Shown here: positions 29,922-33,724 of the stretch, in pieces
Layout of the letters: every line of letters starts with the position of its first letter
Position numbering within the stretch: position 1 is the first letter of the stretch
Assembly: GCA_022564195.1 (NCBI GenBank)
Contig: JADFLW010000001.1
Coordinates: 64,711 to 98,434 of the forward strand
Reading direction: 5' to 3'
Source: Patescibacteria group bacterium
GTDB taxonomy: Bacteria > Patescibacteriota > Microgenomatia > UBA1400 > Chisholmbacteraceae
Length of the DNA: 33,724 bases
The notes under the pieces: model-generated
What the model was told of the DNA's origin: nothing
What the model saw: only the letters and a program-made list of their open reading frames with translations
Database searches by the model: none
Made by a program: the position numbers and the translations under genes

Positions 29922-30464
29922 TTATTTGGAAAGATTTTTTGGGTTTGGGACTCGATTGAGTTGCTGCTGAATTTGGGCTTCGTTTTCGGAGCCGTAGGTG
30001 ATCAATGCGCGGTCGCCGTCTTGGATTTCCCGGTCGAGTAAATCTTCCGTTTCGACTCCGTTGAGGTAAAATTTTAGGGTTTGATTTCCACTGGTGCAGA
30101 ACGTTTCTCCGGTGCCCGTGGTCAGGCACTCTTTTGTCAACTTGAATGGCAAGGTTTTGAAGAAATCATTCCAGGTGATGCCGGATTTCTTGACCTGGAT
30201 GATGTTGGGATTTTTTGCCTCGATGTACACATCTGGTGAGAGATTGTGGTACTTGGCTGCGCTAAACACCCGGTAGAGGCCGTTGGTGAAGATGGCAAAG
30301 CCTGCAAGTCGATCGACATCGGCTTGTGTGGTAGGAGATTCTTGTGGGGCAGCTGGGGAAGTGCTTTGTGGGGGAATTGTCGATCCCGGTTGCTTGGCAT
30401 GAAGACATCCAGAAAGGGAAACAGCTGCCAGGCCGATGATGAGAAAACGGATGGAGGTGTTCAC
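29922..30464 (-). CDS. lipoprotein of unknown function
   Basis: The only supported - strand gene. It has 180 residues if started at GTG 30464, giving MNTSIRFLIIGLAAVSLSGC with lipobox Cys20. GTG 30479 would add five residues but lies within a -10-like TATGAT that ends 8 bases before 30464. A Pro/Ser/Thr/Gln-rich linker (about 25-50) precedes a globular domain: GLYRVFSAAKYHNLSPD, IIQVKKSGITWNDFFKTL, two Cys (in KECLTTGTGETFCTS) that may form a disulfide, and a final NGVETEDLLDREIQDGDRALITYG. That last pattern (small domain, NG.......L.DGD.I.I.Y) occurs in many uncharacterised CPR surface proteins. It converges with the NqrB-like gene and diverges from alr. Confidence 0.75.
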   Translation of the reverse strand: MNTSIRFLIIGLAAVSLSGCLHAKQPGSTIPPQSTSPAAPQESPTTQADVDRLAGFAIFTNGLYRVFSAAKYHNLSPDVYIEAKNPNIIQVKKSGITWNDFFKTLPFKLTKECLTTGTGETFCTSGNQTLKFYLNGVETEDLLDREIQDGDRALITYGSENEAQIQQQLNRVPNPKNLSK

Positions 30465-30576
30465 CTTTTCATCATACACGGCTATGCCGGTTTGGGTTAA
30501 GGTTTGCCTGCGAACCAGGCCAGATGCTCGGGATTGAAGGGGCGGGGTTTTTCTTCGTTTGTGTTACTCTACCTGG

Positions 30577-30582
30577 TAAAAT
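30577..30582 (+). promoter_or_regulatory. extended -10 box of alr
   Basis: TAAAAT preceded by TGG, with TTCGTT 17 bases upstream (30554-30559), ending 7 bases before ATG 30589. The transcript should start at the A of the start codon. Confidence 0.55.
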
Positions 30583-30588
30583 GGGTAC

Positions 30589-31728
30589 ATGAACAGAGGG
30601 CTGTTATCTCATGATCGCACCACGTATATTGAAGTTGATCTCAAAGCCATTGCCCAGAACATCCAAGCTGTTCGAAAACTTATCGGATCGTCAGTTGAAC
30701 TCATGCCTGTTGTCAAGGCCAATGCCTATGGGCATGGTGCAGTTGAAGTCGCCAAAACTGCCGTAGAACATGGCGCAGATCGTTTGGCAGTGAATCGGGT
30801 CGCTGAGGGCCTTGAGCTTCGCCGCGCAGGAATCTCTGTGCCGATTGTCGTCCTGGGATATGCAGGGCAAGGGGAGATGGGAGCGGTGGTTGAACATGAT
30901 CTCACACCCACCATCACTGAACTTCCGGTTGCGAAAGCGCTATCAGCGCAGGCTCTGGCATCCGGGAAGGAAGTGGACTTGCACGTTAAGGTTGATACCG
31001 GTATGGGGCGGTTGGGGCTGTTGCCTCAGGAAATAGTCCCGTTTTTCAAGCGATTGGTGAAATTTCCGGGGATACATGCTGAGGGAATTTTTACCCATTT
31101 TTCCGTAGCAGATTCCAAGAAGGTGCGTGATCGAAAATACACGCGAGAGCAATTCAAGACGTTTCAGAAGGTGCTTGCTGAGATAGCGAATGCTGGGTTT
31201 GACATCCCCCTTCGTCATGTCGCCAACAGCGCCGCCACGATGTACTATCCTGAGACTCATCTAGATCTTGTTCGGCCCGGAATCATCATCTATGGTTTGC
31301 CTCCGGCGGCAGATCACAAGCCCACTCTTTCACTTAAACCTGCGCTGTCTCTGAAAAGCCGTGTTGCCAGAATTCGCACGCTTCCAGCCCGATCGAGTCT
31401 TGGCTATGGACGGAGATTTACTGCAAAGAAGAAAACGGCGATTGCGCTGGTACCCGTGGGCTATGGGGACGGGTACCATCGCCTGCTCTCAACCCGAGGT
31501 GAGGTTTTGATCAATGGGAAGCGCGCGCCTATTGTCGGAACCATCAGCATGGATCAGTTGATGGTGGACGTTTCTCGCGTAGGGGCAGTCAAAATCGATC
31601 AAGAAGTCGTGTTGTTGGGCAAGCAAGGCAAGGATCGCATCAGCGCCGAGGAGGTGGCTTCATGGGCGGAGACTATCAATTATGAGGTGGTGTCATCATT
31701 GCTGCCGCGAGTCCCGCGTGTGTACTGA
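30589..31728 (+). CDS. alr: alanine racemase
   Basis: 379 residues, ATG 30589, probably leaderless. The PLP-dependent fold III enzyme makes D-alanine for peptidoglycan. Seen are YIEVDLKAIAQNI, the PLP lysine in VVKANAYGHG (K43), NRVAEGLELRRAGI, HVKVDTGMGRLGL, the PLP phosphate-binding RHVANSAATM and DLVRPGIIIYGL, the catalytic Tyr region SLGYGRRF, VGYGDGYHRL, and GTISMDQLMVDV. Length and order are normal. Its presence supports a peptidoglycan-type wall. Confidence 0.97.
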   Translation: MNRGLLSHDRTTYIEVDLKAIAQNIQAVRKLIGSSVELMPVVKANAYGHGAVEVAKTAVEHGADRLAVNRVAEGLELRRAGISVPIVVLGYAGQGEMGAVVEHDLTPTITELPVAKALSAQALASGKEVDLHVKVDTGMGRLGLLPQEIVPFFKRLVKFPGIHAEGIFTHFSVADSKKVRDRKYTREQFKTFQKVLAEIANAGFDIPLRHVANSAATMYYPETHLDLVRPGIIIYGLPPAADHKPTLSLKPALSLKSRVARIRTLPARSSLGYGRRFTAKKKTAIALVPVGYGDGYHRLLSTRGEVLINGKRAPIVGTISMDQLMVDVSRVGAVKIDQEVVLLGKQGKDRISAEEVASWAETINYEVVSSLLPRVPRVY

Positions 31729-31828
31729 GATTTTCTGCAGCGGTGTTTTTTGATTTCTGAGAGAGATTTTTGGGGGAATGCCCTCGCTTTCTTTTGCCGA
31801 ACGATGAACGGTTCCAGGGAAAATAGGG

Positions 31829-31834
31829 TATAAT
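31829..31834 (+). promoter_or_regulatory. -10 box of the 31842 gene
   Basis: A perfect TATAAT ending 8 bases before ATG 31842; predicted leaderless mRNA. The -35 region is weak. Confidence 0.55.
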
Positions 31835-31841
31835 TTCCCTC

Positions 31842-32867
31842 ATGGAAGTCAGCTACTATCTTGTCCGTTTCGATGTCCTTGATGCCCAGGAAGACTTCAA
31901 CAAGATGGTCTCAGCATTGGGTTCGTTGCCTGGGATGAATGTCATACCGTCAGAATCTGGAGGAGTTGTTATAGCAGTTGAAGGAACTAAACTTACCTCG
32001 CAGTTCCGTCTTGCAGACTTCAAACTAAGCCCTACGGCCGATAAGCATGCAACCATGCTTCTGTCCTGTGAGCAGACCAATCTTGCGATTCTTACGTTCT
32101 TTCGGAGGCTGGCTGCGGATTTTGGTTACGGGGTGTTTAGCACAACACTGGGTAGTTTCTTGCCAACGGATCTGGGGCTAAACGACGTCAGCGCAATGGT
32201 GGTCAAGGAAAAGGGGACAATAGTTTTCAACGCCAAAAGCTTCAAGCCCATTTTTGGTTATGAAGATGGATTCCGCTTCTATGCACAGTCGGCTCGTGAT
32301 CAAACAATTCATATCATCAACCCAGCGCTTTTGGATTACTTTGCTGAATTTGGAACGGACAAGCGCCCAGTGCCGGAATTCAGTTACCAAGTTGCTGATA
32401 CCCTCCAGCAGTTTGTGGCCATGCATAATGCCGAGATCATTCCAGTCGACTTTTATGAGTATTACGGACGGAACTTAAAGATTATCAACTACAGTTTCAT
32501 GAACATCTGGAGAGTCAGAAGGAAGATCTTCATCAAGCCCTTCCTTTTCGAATACGAAAAGACAAAGCAGTCGTACGAGATGGTCTCGGGTGAACGTGCG
32601 GCAGTTCACTTTGCTGACAAAGTCCGAAAAGGGGAGAATCTTGATACGGCGCTCAAGAGAATCATCAGAGAAGAGTTGAAAGTTGGCAATGATTATGTTC
32701 GAGCAAAGGTCGGCCACAAGGTTGAATTTGATCGGGATCGTGAAGGACGTCTCATCCCGAGACTGTTTGTTTCGGTATATATGCAGGAAATCCCAAAGAC
32801 GAAAAAGATTCGAGAACAGTCGAAGCGGGGATGGACTTCGCTTGATCGAGCACCGCAGAACATGTAG
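31842..32867 (+). CDS. hypothetical 341-residue protein
   Basis: ATG 31842 with a perfect -10 box just upstream. Soluble, with no signal peptide or membrane helix. The N-terminal 110 residues alternate strands and helices (VSYYLVRFDVLDAQEDFNKM). The middle has FRFYAQSARDQTIHIINPALLDYF. The C-terminal third contains GENLDTALKRIIREELKV, followed by a strand LIPRLFVSVYMQEI, which faintly recalls a Nudix box (REUxEExxU), but the full G-x5-E-x7 signature is not present. The family is not recognised. A terminator follows. Confidence 0.6.
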   Translation: MEVSYYLVRFDVLDAQEDFNKMVSALGSLPGMNVIPSESGGVVIAVEGTKLTSQFRLADFKLSPTADKHATMLLSCEQTNLAILTFFRRLAADFGYGVFSTTLGSFLPTDLGLNDVSAMVVKEKGTIVFNAKSFKPIFGYEDGFRFYAQSARDQTIHIINPALLDYFAEFGTDKRPVPEFSYQVADTLQQFVAMHNAEIIPVDFYEYYGRNLKIINYSFMNIWRVRRKIFIKPFLFEYEKTKQSYEMVSGERAAVHFADKVRKGENLDTALKRIIREELKVGNDYVRAKVGHKVEFDRDREGRLIPRLFVSVYMQEIPKTKKIREQSKRGWTSLDRAPQNM

Positions 32868-32903
32868 GACCACGCCTCCCAGTGGATCGCGAGAGAAATT
32901 CCG

Positions 32904-32930
32904 AGAAAGCGAAAACGCCGCTTTCTTTTT
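32904..32930 (+). terminator. rho-independent terminator after the 31842 gene
   Basis: GAAAGCG (32905-32911) and CGCTTTC (32919-32925) form a perfect 7-pair stem with a 7-base loop, followed by five T (32926-32930). Confidence 0.75.
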
Positions 32931-32953
32931 GGCCGATTTTCTCCAAGTGTTTC

Positions 32954-32982
32954 TTGCTCCAGAGGTTGACTTCTTGTAAAAT
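32954..32982 (+). promoter_or_regulatory. promoter of the peptidase E gene
   Basis: TTGCTC (32954-32959), a 17-base spacer, and TAAAAT (32977-32982), 8 bases before ATG 32990. The expected transcript start is at the start codon. Confidence 0.65.
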
Positions 32983-32989
32983 TCTATTA

Positions 32990-33622
32990 ATGAAAAGACT
33001 ATATTTAGCTTCGAGTATAGATAGAACTGCGGAAAGCATTGCTAAGGACATCGGCAAAGATCACGGAACAATGAAGCTTGCATTCATTACAACAGCGGCA
33101 GAAGCTGAAACCGGCGATATGATTTGGCTTGATAATGACAGGAAAGGACTAGTTGGTGCTGGTTTTGAATTATTCGACTATACAATCACAGACAAAACTA
33201 AAACTGACTTAGAAAAGGATTTAAAAGAAGTTGATGTTGTACATCTCAATGGAGGGACGACGTTTTATTTGCTTCTTCAGGCTAGAAAGAGCGGGTTTGA
33301 TAGTTGGGTAAAGAAAGCAGTCAATAAGGGTACGATTTACACAGGCTCAAGCGCCGGCTCGCTCGCTGCCTCTACCGACATCGAACTCATGAAAGGCACG
33401 GAGACAAGGGAGTATGAAAAAGAACTCGGCAGCTATAAAGCGTTTGGTTTAGTTGACTTCATCGCCCTGCCACATTGGGGTAACAAGGACTTTAAGGATA
33501 AATTTTTTAGCCAGCGGCTTGATTTTGCATTCAAGCAGGATAATAAAATAATTCTTCTCAACGACTGGCAATATGTAAAAGTTGAGGGGGATATGTACAA
33601 AATCATTGACGTCAGAGATTGA
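32990..33622 (+). CDS. peptidase E-like (S51) serine peptidase
   Basis: 210 residues from ATG 32990. The longer in-frame reading from 32882 spans the terminator and the promoter and is rejected. MEROPS S51 features: LAFITTAA, VDVVHLNGGTTFYLLL (about 81-96), the nucleophile in TGSSAGS (S121), and ALPHWGN with a possible catalytic His (H162). In S51 enzymes such as PepE the catalytic triad hydrolyses Asp-X dipeptides; cyanophycinase is a relative. Specificity here is unknown. This gene is more AT-rich than most of the window, which may indicate a recent arrival. Confidence 0.85.
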   Translation: MKRLYLASSIDRTAESIAKDIGKDHGTMKLAFITTAAEAETGDMIWLDNDRKGLVGAGFELFDYTITDKTKTDLEKDLKEVDVVHLNGGTTFYLLLQARKSGFDSWVKKAVNKGTIYTGSSAGSLAASTDIELMKGTETREYEKELGSYKAFGLVDFIALPHWGNKDFKDKFFSQRLDFAFKQDNKIILLNDWQYVKVEGDMYKIIDVRD

Positions 33623-33667
33623 ATTGTTTTTAAATTAGCTTCGAAGAATTTGATATAATGGGAAATT

Positions 33668-33724
33668 ATGAAAGCGGTTCATGTAAATTCTTATGGCGGA
33701 CCTGGAGTTTTGGATATAAAGGAT
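33668..33724 (+). CDS. start of a quinone oxidoreductase-like (MDR) gene, cut by the window end
   Basis: ATG 33668, with TATAAT (33654-33659, extended by TGA) ending 9 bases before it. The 19 visible residues, MKAVHVNSYGGPGVLDIKD, match the N-terminus of medium-chain dehydrogenase/reductases of the NADPH:quinone reductase type. The rest is outside the window. Confidence 0.6.
   Translation, partial: MKAVHVNSYGGPGVLDIKD

Noticed and set aside
1-33724. tRNA genes, rRNA genes, CRISPR arrays or transposase genes
   Set aside because: No T-loop or cloverleaf candidates, no rRNA signatures, no repeat-spacer arrays, and no transposase motifs were found by eye.

Overview
The window looks like a chromosomal segment of a Candidate Phyla Radiation bacterium (Patescibacteria, Microgenomates-like). 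This is inferred from minimal housekeeping proteins (EF-Ts of 154 residues, a ProRS with a short zinc insert instead of the editing domain), many short acidic orphan proteins, standard-code TGA stops, and AT-rich and palindromic intergenic repeats. The lineage is not proven. All genes but one (a lipoprotein at 29922-30464) lie on the + strand. No tRNA, rRNA, transposase or CRISPR array was seen.

Layout. 1-5165: an accessory block with a consensus promoter, a hairpin-rich RNA (421-612), a wall-type surface protein with a duplicated domain, a membrane protein with possible sortase-like residues, and small orphans, one of which shares a domain with the membrane protein. 5312-10673: folD, a small orphan, a guanylate-kinase-like protein, then the translation cluster rpsB-tsf-frr-rseP. 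11032-13036: a T-box leader with a probable proline specifier, then a CsaA-like tRNA-binding protein and proS. 13064-15069: a YvcK-family protein and a DHH phosphoesterase. 15102-15951: a truncated adenosine-specific-kinase remnant and two MITE-like repeats flanking a HIT gene. 15978-19245: rpsU, ybeY, dnaX, ybaB, recR.

19245-22908 is the most unusual part. A TGS1-like methyltransferase is coupled to recR. It is followed by three diverged copies of a nucleoside-deoxyribosyltransferase-like domain fused to a ribbon-helix-helix tail, a thymidine-kinase-like protein lacking its catalytic Glu, and a 36-residue stand-alone RHH protein. This could be an undescribed nucleotide-directed regulatory or defence module.

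23014-33724: a charged coiled-coil protein, a LmbE deacetylase, cysS, a tandem-FHA protein, two single-span envelope proteins (one with LytR_C), a Cys-rich miniprotein, a cupredoxin lipoprotein coupled to an NqrB/RnfD-like membrane protein, a lipoprotein, alr, an orphan, peptidase E, and the start of a quinone-oxidoreductase-like gene.

Two themes recur. Many genes have a -10 box, often extended TGn, ending only 7-12 bases before the start codon, which suggests widespread leaderless transcription. Palindromic or AT-rich repeats have also entered genes and leaders (dnaX, proS, recR, the T-box, the HIT gene end).
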